In this document: in pieces, positions 26,355 to 35,276 of the stretch
Position numbering within the stretch: the first letter of the stretch is position 1
Layout of the letters: every line of letters starts with the position of its first letter
NCBI RefSeq assembly: GCF_046592965.1
Contig: NZ_JBISBV010000001.1
Span: 787,142-851,141 of the forward strand
From: Marivita sp046592965
GTDB lineage: Bacteria > Pseudomonadota > Alphaproteobacteria > Rhodobacterales > Rhodobacteraceae
DNA length: 64,000 nt
Reading direction: 5' to 3'
Notes under the pieces: generated by a model
What the model was told of the DNA's origin: nothing
The model's database searches: none
Seen by the model: the letters and a program-made list of their open reading frames with translations, nothing else
Made by a program: the position numbers and the translations under genes

Positions 26355-26504
26355 TGTTTTCGCTCCGTCCGTTGCGCGGCGACAATGGCGTGTGAGGCGG
26401 GGCGCTGCAAGCTGGATCGGCGGATAGATCGAAATTTAGCTTTAGCTTTTTGGGAACCGAATCACCTCAGTCTGATCCGTGGGAAAATAAAAGGGGTTGG
26501 GGAC

Positions 26505-27323
26505 ATGTCAGTTTCCTCTATGCGCGATCGTTCAATCGATTATGCGCCGTGTCGATATAATGGATCACGGTTGTGGTTTCGCGGGCCGCGCCGTGCGCTG
26601 CGCTCGCCATATGTCGCCTGTCTTGGCGGCTGCGAGGTATATGGCAGGTTTCTGAGCCATCCCTGGCCGGCCCAGCTTGGGGCAACACTCACATCGGGGG
26701 TGGTCAACCTTGGTGTCGAAAACGCCGGGATTGACGCGTATCTCAATGATCCGGGTGCGCTGGCCACGGCCGCCAATGCGCGCGTTGCGGTGATCCAGTT
26801 GACCGGGAGCCACAACACGTCGAACCGATATTATACCGTGCATCCACGTCGCAATGACAGGTTTCTGAAAGCATCGGAATCGCTCAAGGCGCTGTATCCC
26901 GAGATGGATTTCACAGAAGTTCACTTTACCCGTCACCTGTTGTCGCGTCTGCGCGCGATCTGCCCAGATCGATTCGAAAGCATCGCTTGCGAGACGCGAC
27001 AGGCGTGGCAACAGCGGATGCGACAGTTGATCGGCCAATTGAATGGCAAGATCGTTCTGTTGTGGTTCGCACCGAAACGGCTCAGCGCCGCGGATATTGC
27101 GGTGGAGGACGGCGAGATCTTTCTTGATCGGCCGACCGTCGATGCGCTTGCTCCGCATGTCCGGGAAATGGTCGAAGTTGTCGTCGACGACTGGAGCGAA
27201 GGGCGTTCGGAGATGGTGTTTGCCGAATTGGAGGCCCATTGCGCAGAGCGTCTTCCCGGCCCGGCGGCGCATCGCCAGGCGATGGAAGCTCTTTTGCCGG
27301 TGATTGCGCCGCTCGTTCAATAG
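26505..27323 (+). CDS. DUF6473-type protein of unknown function
   Basis: 272 residues from ATG 26505, preceded by a GGGG-rich site; an upstream in-frame ATG at 26385 is unlikely. The segment RGPRRALRSPYVACLGGCEVYGRF followed by LGVENAGIDAYLNDP and VIQLTGSHNTSNRYYTVHPRRNDRF resembles the SGNH-like DUF6473 family I know from roseobacters. Function unknown; sulfate, sugar or membrane features are absent. It sits between hbd and etfA. Confidence 0.7.
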   Translation: MSVSSMRDRSIDYAPCRYNGSRLWFRGPRRALRSPYVACLGGCEVYGRFLSHPWPAQLGATLTSGVVNLGVENAGIDAYLNDPGALATAANARVAVIQLTGSHNTSNRYYTVHPRRNDRFLKASESLKALYPEMDFTEVHFTRHLLSRLRAICPDRFESIACETRQAWQQRMRQLIGQLNGKIVLLWFAPKRLSAADIAVEDGEIFLDRPTVDALAPHVREMVEVVVDDWSEGRSEMVFAELEAHCAERLPGPAAHRQAMEALLPVIAPLVQ

Positions 27324-27353
27324 AAAACGGCGCACCCAAGGGCGCGCCGTTTC
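27324..27353. terminator. Possible bidirectional terminator
   Basis: Perfect 9-bp stem AAACGGCGC (27325-27333) / GCGCCGTTT (27344-27352) directly after the stop of the DUF6473 gene and facing etfA. U-tracts are short on both strands (3-4), so efficiency is uncertain. Confidence 0.6.
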
Positions 27354-27373
27354 CATGCCATTCGCAATTGTGC

Positions 27374-28303
27374 CTAGCTGAGTTTTTCGGTCAGCTCCGG
27401 AACGGCCGTAAACAGGTCTGCCACCAATCCGTAGTCGGCGACCTGAAAGATCGGCGCTTCTTCGTCCTTGTTGATGGCGACGATGATCTTGCTGTCTTTC
27501 ATTCCTGCAAGGTGTTGGATCGCACCAGAGATGCCGACAGCGATGTAAAGATCAGGGGCGACCACCTTGCCGGTCTGGCCAACCTGCCAGTCATTCGGAG
27601 CAAAGCCCGAATCAACCGCCGCGCGCGAGGCGCCAACCGCCGCGCCCAAGGCGTCTGCCAGCTTTTCGATCATGGCAAAGTCTTCTTCGGACCCGACACC
27701 ACGGCCACCCGAGACAACCACGCCAGCCGAGGTTAGTTCAGGGCGATCGCTTTCGGCCACCTTGTCTTCGACCCATTCGCTCAGGCCCGGATTGTCGCCG
27801 GTCGCAATCGACTCGACCGAGGCAGAGCCACCTGTTGGGGCGACGTCGAAGGTTGACGTGCGGAAGGTGATGACCTTTTTGTCATCGGCCGATTTCACCG
27901 TCTGGATCGCATTGCCCGCGTAAATCGGGCGCTCGAACGTGTCGGCGTCGACCACTTTGGTCACGTCCGTCAGGATCATCACGTCCAACAGCGCGGCAAC
28001 GCGCGGCAGGATGTTCTTGGCATCCGTCGTGGCGGGTGCGACGATGTGGGTGTAGTCGCCAGCGATCGATGCGATCAGCGCCGCTACCGGCTCGGCCAGG
28101 CGATGGCCGTACAAGTCATCCTCGGCCAGAAGCACCTTGGACACGCCCTCAATGGTCGCCGCCTCATCGGCAGCCGCCTTGGCTGTGGCGCCGGCAGCGA
28201 GGACGACAACATCGCCCAGGGCTTGCGCTGCTGTGACGGTTTTGGCGGTGGCATCCATTGCCAGCGCGCCGTCGGTGATCTCTGCAATCAGAAGTACAGC
28301 CAT
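27374..28303 (-). CDS. etfA: Electron transfer flavoprotein, alpha subunit
   Basis: 309 residues. The C-terminal FAD domain shows VVSGGRGVGSEEDFAMIEKLADALGAAVGASRAAVD and QVGQTGKVVAPDLYIAVGISGAIQH (pieces of the family signature). ETF takes electrons from acyl-CoA dehydrogenases, here probably including Mcd, to ETF-ubiquinone oxidoreductase. The start codon directly abuts the etfB stop, so the two subunits are co-translated. Confidence 0.96.
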   Translation of the reverse strand: MAVLLIAEITDGALAMDATAKTVTAAQALGDVVVLAAGATAKAAADEAATIEGVSKVLLAEDDLYGHRLAEPVAALIASIAGDYTHIVAPATTDAKNILPRVAALLDVMILTDVTKVVDADTFERPIYAGNAIQTVKSADDKKVITFRTSTFDVAPTGGSASVESIATGDNPGLSEWVEDKVAESDRPELTSAGVVVSGGRGVGSEEDFAMIEKLADALGAAVGASRAAVDSGFAPNDWQVGQTGKVVAPDLYIAVGISGAIQHLAGMKDSKIIVAINKDEEAPIFQVADYGLVADLFTAVPELTEKLS

Positions 28304-29062
28304 TTACACAGCCCCCGCTTCTTTGAGTTTCGCGACAAGCTCGTCGACCGAACCCACCTTGATACCGGCCGCCCGCTCTTCGGGTTCGGCGGTTTTCACG
28401 ATTTCAAGGCGTGGTGCCACATCTACGCCGTAATCGGCGGCGGTCTTTTCATCCATCGGCTTTTTCTTGGCCTTCATGATGTTGGGCAGCGACGCATAGC
28501 GCGGCTCGTTCAATCGCAAGTCGGTCGAAATGATGGTGGGCATCTCGACCTTGACCGTCTGCAAGCCGCCATCCACCTCGCGCGACACGACTGCGTGATC
28601 GCCCTCGATATCGACCTGGTTGGCATACATCGCCTGTGACCATCCCAAGAGCGCCGACAGCATCTGTCCGGTGGCGTTCATGTCGTTGTCGATCGCCTGC
28701 TTGCCGCACAGGACCAGTCCCGGCTCTTCTTCCTTGACGATGGCGGCAAGGATCTTGGCAACGGCCAACGGTTCGATGTCCTGATGCACGTCGTCCGCGG
28801 CGACCACGAGGATCGCCCGGTCGGCACCCATCGCAAGGGCGGTACGCAGCGTTTCCTGGCTTTGCTTGACGCCGATGCTGACGGCGACGATCTCGTCGGC
28901 CTTGCCGGCTTCTTTCAGGCGGATCGCCTCTTCCACCGCGATTTCGTCGAACGGGTTCATCGACATTTTAACATTGGCGAGATCGACACCGGATCCGTCC
29001 GCCTTGACGCGGACCTTCACGTTATAGTCAATCACGCGTTTGACAGGCACCAAGACCTTCAT
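28304..29062 (-). CDS. etfB: Electron transfer flavoprotein, beta subunit
   Basis: 252 residues from ATG 29062 (MKVLVPVKRVIDYNVKVR), which is the usual ETF-beta start; a frame extension of 21 codons upstream is not supported. AMP-binding features include LCGKQAIDNDMNATGQML and VEMPTIISTDLRLNEPRYASLPNIMKAKKK (in part). Partner of the alpha subunit at 27374-28303. Confidence 0.96.
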   Translation of the reverse strand: MKVLVPVKRVIDYNVKVRVKADGSGVDLANVKMSMNPFDEIAVEEAIRLKEAGKADEIVAVSIGVKQSQETLRTALAMGADRAILVVAADDVHQDIEPLAVAKILAAIVKEEEPGLVLCGKQAIDNDMNATGQMLSALLGWSQAMYANQVDIEGDHAVVSREVDGGLQTVKVEMPTIISTDLRLNEPRYASLPNIMKAKKKPMDEKTAADYGVDVAPRLEIVKTAEPEERAAGIKVGSVDELVAKLKEAGAV

Positions 29063-29304
29063 AAGCGCGTTCCTCTCGTTAAGATCGCAGCGTTGGCTGC
29101 GATTCTGACGTTTCGTTCCGCCCAAGGCTTACCCAAGTGCAGCCAAGGGAAACAGCGCAAAATGGTCACGTTAGCGCCAACAGACGCGGCGTTTTCCGAA
29201 AATGCGGCACGTCAAGAGGTCGCACGCCTAGTGCCATCCGCCATTCCAGCATCTGCGCGACGCCTCTGAGGTACCGGTCAGGACGCAAGGAGCGAAGCCA
29301 TAAT

Positions 29305-31620
29305 TCAGGTGAACGTGTTGTCCCGCGGGAACCCGCGCGGTGCCATGCGCCCGGCGCTCGCGCGCTTTCCGGCCCACTCGTCCAGATCGGTTTCGGTCCG
29401 TGTTCGCCCAGCCGGATCGCGCCAGGAAAGGCCTTCGGCCAAGGTGAAGGTCGTTGCATCCGACAACCCGCCGTCCTTGTATTTCTGCAATCGTACACCC
29501 TTGCCGCGCGCCATCTCGGGCAATTCGGCGAGCGGAAACACAAGCACCTTGCGGTTTTCCCCGACAACCGCCACCGCATCGCCGTCAACGGCTTTGCACA
29601 GCTTGGCTGTCACGTCGCCGCGCACGTTCAACACTTGTTTGCCAGCCCGCGTCTGCGCCACCACTTCGGCTTCGGACACGACAAAGCCGTCTCCGGCGCT
29701 TGAGGCGACCATCAGTTTGCGGACGGGCTTGTGAATGAACAGATCGACAATTCGGGCCTCGTTGGGCAGATCCACGATCAGGCGCAACGGCTCGCCCATG
29801 CCACGCCCGCCCGGCAGATTGGCTGCCGACAAGGTGTAGAAGCGTCCATTGCTGCCAAACACCAGCAGCCGGTCGGTGGTTTCGGCATGGAAGATAAAGC
29901 GCGGCCCGTCGCCGTCCTTGAATTTCAACTCGCGGGTCAGGTCGATATGACCGGTCATCGCCCTGATCCAGCCCATCTGGGAGCACACAACGGTGATTGG
30001 CTCACGCTCGATCATGGCTTCGATCGGCACATCTTCGACCACGCCGGCTTCGGCAAAGCTGGTCCGTCGCGCGCCACCGGCAAAATTCTTGCCAAAGGTC
30101 TTTTTGACCTCTTTCAGCTGGTCGGCGATCGCGTTCCACTGCAATTCGCCGCTGTCGAGCAAATCTTCCAGTCCCGCGCGTTCGGCCATCAGGCGATCAC
30201 GTTCGGCAACCAATTCCATCTCTTCCAGCTTGCGCAAGGAGCGCAAACGCATGTTCAGGATCGCTTCGGTCTGGACCTCGGTCAGTCCAAGCTCGTCATC
30301 GCCGGACACCATCGGCGGACCGATATAATCCTTTTCGTCCATCGCCCGCACATGATCTCGCCCCCAATCCTCGCGCATCAGCGCGGCCTTGGGGTCTTCG
30401 TCATAGCGGATGATGTCGATCACGCGATCGAGGTTCAGGAACGCGACGATCAGCCCTTCCAGCACTTCGAGCCGGTGGTCGATCTTGTCCATCCGGTGCT
30501 GGCTGCGCCGAACGAGAACCTCTCGGCGGAAATCAAGAAACGCGCGCAGCACTTCTTTCATGCTGCACACTTTGGGCGTCAGCCCGTCGATCAACACGTT
30601 CATGTTCAACGAAAACCGCGTCTCCAGATCGGAGTTGCGGAACAGCATGTTCATCAACACGTCAGGATCGACGTTCTTTGACCGAGGCTCAAGCACCATG
30701 CGGATGTCATCGGCGGATTCATCGCGGATATCTCCGAGGATCGGCACCTTCTTGGTCTGGATCAGTTCAGCCAGCCGCTCGACCAGCTTGGATTTCTGCA
30801 CCTGGTAGGGAATCTCGGTGACGATGATCTGCCATTGGCCGCGACCCAGATCCTCAATCTCCCAGCGGCTGCGCAAGCGGATCGACCCGCGCCCGGTGCG
30901 GTAGGCCTGTGCGATACTATCGCGGTCTTCCACGATCACGCCGCCGGTGGGAAAGTCCGGTCCGGGGACATAATTCAGCAGCGTCTCGTCGCGCGCATCG
31001 GGCACCTTGATCAGATGCAGGCAGGCGTCGATCAATTCGGCAATGTTGTGCGGTGGAATGTTGGTTGCCATTCCCACGGCGATCCCGCTTGACCCGTTGG
31101 CCAGAAGGTTCGGAAACTGGGCAGGCAGAACAACAGGTTCTTGCAGCGTGCCGTCGTAATTGTCGCGGTAATCGACCGCGTTCTCGTTCAGCCCATCAAG
31201 AAGAGCCTCGGCAACCGACGTCAGTCGCGCTTCGGTGTAGCGCGCGGCGGCCGGATTGTCGCCGTCGATATTGCCGAAATTGCCCTGACCGTCGACCAGC
31301 GGATAGCGCACGGCAAAATCCTGCGCCAGCCGCGCCATCGCATCATAGATCGCAGCATCCCCGTGGGGGTGATAGTTGCCCATCACATCGCCGCTGATCT
31401 TGGCCGATTTTCTAAAGCCGCCAGTGGAACTTAACCGCAATTCGCGCATTGCATAGAGGATACGGCGATGCACAGGTTTGAGCCCGTCGCGTGCGTCGGG
31501 CAACGCCCGGTGCATGATCGTCGACAGCGCATAGGTCAGATAGCGCTCGCCGATCGCGCGCCGAAGCGGTTCGGCGACGTCACGGGGGGTCATCTTGGGG
31601 TCATCGACGGGATCAGCCAT
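29305..31620 (-). CDS. parC: DNA topoisomerase IV subunit A
   Basis: 771 residues from ATG 31620. The breakage-reunion domain has ALPDARDGLKPVHRRILY, GDVMGNYHPHGDAAIYD and the catalytic tyrosine in AARYTEARLT; the coiled-coil gate and the shorter beta-propeller of ParC (not GyrA with its GyrA-box) follow. It decatenates daughter chromosomes with ParE. The 241-bp gap between its end and etfB shows no gene. Confidence 0.93.
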   Translation of the reverse strand: MADPVDDPKMTPRDVAEPLRRAIGERYLTYALSTIMHRALPDARDGLKPVHRRILYAMRELRLSSTGGFRKSAKISGDVMGNYHPHGDAAIYDAMARLAQDFAVRYPLVDGQGNFGNIDGDNPAAARYTEARLTSVAEALLDGLNENAVDYRDNYDGTLQEPVVLPAQFPNLLANGSSGIAVGMATNIPPHNIAELIDACLHLIKVPDARDETLLNYVPGPDFPTGGVIVEDRDSIAQAYRTGRGSIRLRSRWEIEDLGRGQWQIIVTEIPYQVQKSKLVERLAELIQTKKVPILGDIRDESADDIRMVLEPRSKNVDPDVLMNMLFRNSDLETRFSLNMNVLIDGLTPKVCSMKEVLRAFLDFRREVLVRRSQHRMDKIDHRLEVLEGLIVAFLNLDRVIDIIRYDEDPKAALMREDWGRDHVRAMDEKDYIGPPMVSGDDELGLTEVQTEAILNMRLRSLRKLEEMELVAERDRLMAERAGLEDLLDSGELQWNAIADQLKEVKKTFGKNFAGGARRTSFAEAGVVEDVPIEAMIEREPITVVCSQMGWIRAMTGHIDLTRELKFKDGDGPRFIFHAETTDRLLVFGSNGRFYTLSAANLPGGRGMGEPLRLIVDLPNEARIVDLFIHKPVRKLMVASSAGDGFVVSEAEVVAQTRAGKQVLNVRGDVTAKLCKAVDGDAVAVVGENRKVLVFPLAELPEMARGKGVRLQKYKDGGLSDATTFTLAEGLSWRDPAGRTRTETDLDEWAGKRASAGRMAPRGFPRDNTFT

Positions 31621-31757
31621 AGATGATGTGATACTCACGCCCCGTGAGGCCGTAAAGCAATTGCGCGAATTATTTTTATCTTTCCGCTTCGGTCTGATCC
31701 GGGAATCGCGGTAACAGATTAAGGGGGGCGCGGCGCACGAGTGCTGCGGGGATTTGA

Positions 31758-32303
31758 ATGAAGTATGTTTTGATCGCATTCGCCTTCATGGGCTTTGCCT
31801 TTTACGAGTTGTCGGGCGGTTCGGAGTTCGAGCCGGGACAGAACTCGCTGACGGTCTTTGCCGAACCGAACATCGTTGATTCCGCACTCCAACGACCTCT
31901 GCCGACCGAGATCGTGGCGCGCGCGGACACCAGCGCCGCCGCGCTGACCGATGTGACACCCGTGCGCAGCGTGGTAGAGGAGCCTCCGCAAGCACCGTCG
32001 GGTGACCTTACGCTCGCCGCTCTCGATGCCGCTTTGCCCGCCCCCGAGACCGGTATCGCCGCGGATGCAGAGAATTCGGAACCTTCAAATCTTGCTTCGG
32101 AACCCGACTTTCGTTTTGTCGACGGGTCGCGTGTCAACATGCGGGGTGGGCCGGGAACGGACTATGCTGTCGTGGGCCAGTTGATGCAGAACGACATGAT
32201 CGAGGTGCTCGCTGATGAAGGCGGCGGCTGGTTGCATGTGCGTGTCTCTGCGACGGGCGAGGATGGCTGGATGGCCGACTGGCTCGTGACGGCTGCCGAC
32301 TGA
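31758..32303 (+). CDS. Exported SH3-domain (SH3b) protein
   Basis: 181 residues. A hydrophobic N-terminus (YVLIAFAFMGFAFYELS) can act as a signal or anchor; a low-complexity acidic linker follows to about residue 115; the C-terminal SH3_3 domain (VNMRGGPGTDYAVVGQL, GGGWLHVRV, EDGWMADWLV) is the type that binds cell-wall or protein ligands in the periplasm. Divergent from parC and 1 base from the following SDR gene. Confidence 0.8.
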   Translation: MKYVLIAFAFMGFAFYELSGGSEFEPGQNSLTVFAEPNIVDSALQRPLPTEIVARADTSAAALTDVTPVRSVVEEPPQAPSGDLTLAALDAALPAPETGIAADAENSEPSNLASEPDFRFVDGSRVNMRGGPGTDYAVVGQLMQNDMIEVLADEGGGWLHVRVSATGEDGWMADWLVTAAD

Positions 32304-32304
32304 C

Positions 32305-33132
32305 GTGAGACAGCGGACGATCCTGATCACCGGCTGCTCTTCCGGCATTGGCCTTGATACGGCGCGCCGTCTCAAGGACGATGGCTGGATGGTCTTTGCC
32401 TCGTGCCGCGCGCCTGCCGATTGCACCCTGCGCGAAGACGAAGGGTTCGAGGCGCCGCAGCTTGATTACGAAGACACCGAAAGCATAGCGCTTTGCGCCA
32501 ATGAGGTGCTTGATGCCACCGACGGGAAGTTGGACGCCGTGTTTCACAACGGCGCCTACGCCATTCCAGGACCACTGGAAGACATTCCGGTCAAGGCGTT
32601 ACGGACGCAATTCGAGGCGAATTTCCTGGGCTGGCATGATTTGAACCGTCATCTCATTCCCGCCATGCGCAGGGCAGGGCACGGGCGCATCCTTCTCAAT
32701 TCGTCGGTTCTCGGCATTGTCGGAATGAGGTATCGCGGCTCGTACGTTGCCAGCAAGTTCGCGCTTGAAGGATATGGCGATGTGCTGCGCATGGAGATGA
32801 AGGAGGCCGGAATAGACGTCGTTCTGATCGAGCCTGGCCCGATCGACACCGATTTTCGCAAGAACGCGGTCGCGCAATTCGAGAAATGGGTGGACTGGAC
32901 ATCCTCTGCCCGCCGCGCCCAGTACGAAGACAGCCTGCTGGCGCAATTGCATTCGGGCAGCGGTCGCGGCACGCAATGGCCCGCATCGGCGGTCACTGAT
33001 GCGGTGGTCAAGGCCCTGACTGCTCGCCACCCCAAGGCGCGCTACGGTGTGACCATGCCGACCCACGCCATGGCCATCGCGCGCCGTATCCTGCCGACCC
33101 GGGCGCTCGACTGGGTTTTGTCCAAGGGCTGA
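32305..33132 (+). CDS. Short-chain dehydrogenase/reductase
   Basis: 275 residues starting with GTG one base after the SH3-protein stop. The nucleotide motif TGCSSGIG is at about 9-16, the active-site Ser lies in ILLNSSVLG, and YRGSYVASK supplies the Tyr and Lys. The substrate is not evident. The gene is followed by the twin transmembrane protein and the cobalamin adenosyltransferase. Confidence 0.9.
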   Translation: MRQRTILITGCSSGIGLDTARRLKDDGWMVFASCRAPADCTLREDEGFEAPQLDYEDTESIALCANEVLDATDGKLDAVFHNGAYAIPGPLEDIPVKALRTQFEANFLGWHDLNRHLIPAMRRAGHGRILLNSSVLGIVGMRYRGSYVASKFALEGYGDVLRMEMKEAGIDVVLIEPGPIDTDFRKNAVAQFEKWVDWTSSARRAQYEDSLLAQLHSGSGRGTQWPASAVTDAVVKALTARHPKARYGVTMPTHAMAIARRILPTRALDWVLSKG

Positions 33133-33199
33133 CTTTTCATTCGCTTTCCGGCGCTGTACGGCTACATGGCGCTATGCTCCCGTTTGAACGAGGCTTGTC

Positions 33200-33400
33200 A
33201 TGACCAAGGATCCGCTATTCATCGTCGTCGCAATCGCGTGTCTGTTGGTCGTCGGTGTACTGTTTTTCGGCATCGGCAGCTTTGCCAAGGGCGGCGAGTT
33301 CAACAAGAAATATGCCAACAAGGCGATGCGCTGGCGGATCATTGCACAATTCGTGGCTGTGCTGCTGATCCTGCTCTTCGTCTGGGTTCGGGGAACGTAA
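33200..33400 (+). CDS. Twin transmembrane protein (HIG1-like)
   Basis: 66 residues with two membrane segments (FIVVAIACLLVVGVLFFGI and IIAQFVAVLLILLFVWV) joined by a basic loop (GGEFNKKYANKAMRWR), the pattern of the HIG1/twin transmembrane family. GAGG precedes the ATG. It is regularly placed before the cobalamin adenosyltransferase in this family of bacteria; role unknown, possibly respiratory. Confidence 0.8.
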   Translation: MTKDPLFIVVAIACLLVVGVLFFGIGSFAKGGEFNKKYANKAMRWRIIAQFVAVLLILLFVWVRGT

Positions 33401-33403
33401 ACT

Positions 33404-33976
33404 ATGGTCGTGCTCAACAAAATCTACACCAGAAGCGGTGACAAGGGCGAAACCGCGCTGGGCGATGGCACGCGCGTCGCGAAATATGCCAAGCGGGTCT
33501 CGGCCTATGGCACAACGGACGAGTTGAACGCTGTCGTCGGTCTGGCCCGTCTGCACGCGGATGGCGACATCGACGGACTTCTATCGTTGATCCAGAATGA
33601 CCTTTTCGACCTTGGCGCGGATCTCTGCCGCCCCGATATGGCGCAAGACGCGGATGCCGAATATCCGCCGCTCCGCATGATCGCTTCGCAGGTCGATCGC
33701 CTCGAATCCGAGATTGACGCGATGAACGCGAGACTCGAGCCCCTGCGTAGTTTCATTCTACCGGGAGGCTCTGCGCTCTCGGCCTATTTGCATCAATGCC
33801 GCACAGTTGCGCGCCGGGCCGAACGGCTTACGGTTGAGCTTGCCACTGTCGAGGATGTAAATCCTGCGGCCATCACGTATCTCAACCGGCTGAGCGACTG
33901 GTTCTTCGTCGCTGCGCGGATCGCAAATGACGACGGCAAATCCGACGTGCTTTGGGTGCCGGGCGCCAACCGCTAG
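33404..33976 (+). CDS. Cob(I)alamin adenosyltransferase, PduO type
   Basis: 190 residues. IYTRSGDKGETALGDGTRV at the N-terminus is the ATP-binding signature, and RRAERLTVEL and YLNRLSDWFFVAAR complete the PduO/MMAB pattern. It makes adenosylcobalamin, the cofactor of ethylmalonyl-CoA and methylmalonyl-CoA mutases, which connects it with ccrA and mcd in this window. It begins 3 bases after the twin transmembrane gene. Confidence 0.93.
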   Translation: MVVLNKIYTRSGDKGETALGDGTRVAKYAKRVSAYGTTDELNAVVGLARLHADGDIDGLLSLIQNDLFDLGADLCRPDMAQDADAEYPPLRMIASQVDRLESEIDAMNARLEPLRSFILPGGSALSAYLHQCRTVARRAERLTVELATVEDVNPAAITYLNRLSDWFFVAARIANDDGKSDVLWVPGANR

Positions 33977-33977
33977 A

Positions 33978-34026
33978 GCTTCTTTGGGCTGGAAATACCT
34001 CGGGAGTGTGAGGGCAGAGCCCTCAC
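33978..34026 (-). repeat. Composite dispersed repeat, copy 3 (minus orientation)
   Basis: On the minus strand an 8-bp stem GTGAGGGC / GCCCTCAC (34008-34015 and 34019-34026, 3-base loop) is followed by a core CCCGAGGTATTTCC to CCAAAGAAGC (33978-34003). It lies between the convergent adenosyltransferase and DUF1244 genes, starting 1 base after a stop codon. Confidence 0.75.
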
Positions 34027-34057
34027 CCCGCGAAATTGTGGGCGCCGTCCTGAACGA

Positions 34058-34375
34058 TCATGCGCCCTTGTCGCTCACGTTTTCCTTGAACGCGACGTCG
34101 AACGCCGCCTTCTGATCTTCCGTGGCTTCGGTCTGATACCGCGCCTTCCATTCTGCCATCGGCATTCCGTAAAACACCTCGCGCGCTTCGTCCTTGCCCA
34201 TCTCGACGCCGTGGTCGTTGGCCGCTTCCTGATACCAGCGGCTCAGGCAGTTGCGGCAGAATCCGGCAAGGTTCATCATGTCGATGTTCTGTGCATCCGG
34301 GCGATCCTCGATCAGGTGCTGACGCAACCGGCGAAATGCGGCGGCCTCGATCTCGATTTGGGTTTGCTTGTCCAC
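34058..34375 (-). CDS. DUF1244 family protein
   Basis: 105 residues. The conserved core DMMNLAGFCRNCLSRWYQEAA with CxxC, followed by GMPMAEWKARYQTEAT, is typical of DUF1244, a small helical family widespread in alphaproteobacteria and of unknown function. It ends convergently with the adenosyltransferase across repeat copy 3; the N-formylglutamate amidohydrolase gene ends 12 bases upstream of its start. Confidence 0.88.
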   Translation of the reverse strand: MDKQTQIEIEAAAFRRLRQHLIEDRPDAQNIDMMNLAGFCRNCLSRWYQEAANDHGVEMGKDEAREVFYGMPMAEWKARYQTEATEDQKAAFDVAFKENVSDKGA

Positions 34376-34387
34376 GGTGATGTCCTT

Positions 34388-35125
34388 TCATTGCTCGCAA
34401 TCGGCCAGCGCGGCGACGAGCAGCGGCGCCAGACGCGCGCCCCACGCCGCTTGCGCCGCTTCGGTTTCGATCAGGTCGTTGCGCAACTCGATAAGTGTGT
34501 TCAGCCGCCCATGATGCAAGGCGTGCCGGTCAATGCTATCGCCGGGCAAATGGCCGGGATAGGGTTCGTTTCGTCCCACCACCAGATCAGGCTCTTCCGA
34601 CAGACGCGCGATCAGCGGATCTGACAGACGCCGGTCATAGGCGTGCAATATCCCGATATGCCACGGCCGGCTCGGGCGCGCTCTCAACTGGCGGGTGTAG
34701 GAGTGAATGGACACGATCACCGTATCGTCCTGGCGGGCGGCCAATCGCTCGAGCGCCGCATGATACGGCCGGTAATACGCATCCAGACGGCGCGCCTTTT
34801 CGCGGGCATCAGCACCCCGGTTGCCCGGGATCACCGAGCCATCATAGAGGCGCATCAGCAATGTCGGGTCATCCTCGCCTCGGTTCGGGTCGATCACCAG
34901 TCGCGAATAGTCAGTCAGGATCGCGGGTGCGCCCAGAGCATCGGCCAGCGCGCGCGATACACCGGCAGCGCCCGGATCGAATGCGATATGGCGTGCCATA
35001 TCGGCATCCGGCAGACCCAAAGTGCCGCCCAGTTCCTGTGGCACGGTGTTGGTTGCGTGATCGCATGTAATCAACCACCGCGATGGCCGGTTCTCTCCGT
35101 GGATAAAGTAAGGTACATACGTCAT
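34388..35125 (-). CDS. N-formylglutamate amidohydrolase family protein
   Basis: 245 residues. LITCDHATNTVP at the N-terminus, SRLVIDPNRGEDD and VSIHSYTRQL carry the putative metal ligands of the FGase family, relatives of which deformylate N-formylglutamate in histidine breakdown or act on other N-acyl amino acids. No hut genes adjoin it, so the exact substrate is open. It is divergent from pyk. Confidence 0.85.
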   Translation of the reverse strand: MTYVPYFIHGENRPSRWLITCDHATNTVPQELGGTLGLPDADMARHIAFDPGAAGVSRALADALGAPAILTDYSRLVIDPNRGEDDPTLLMRLYDGSVIPGNRGADAREKARRLDAYYRPYHAALERLAARQDDTVIVSIHSYTRQLRARPSRPWHIGILHAYDRRLSDPLIARLSEEPDLVVGRNEPYPGHLPGDSIDRHALHHGRLNTLIELRNDLIETEAAQAAWGARLAPLLVAALADCEQ

Positions 35126-35276
35126 CGGTGTGCTCTCCCGGACGCATGAATTAGTCCAGTTGCGCGAGAAAGGGAATTAGGCAATAACCCTTGCGAACGT
35201 TAGCGGTAACATCAGGCCGCGTGGTCGCTCTCTCGGCCGCATCGCGCGCACCCGGACACAAAGGACAGGACTACGA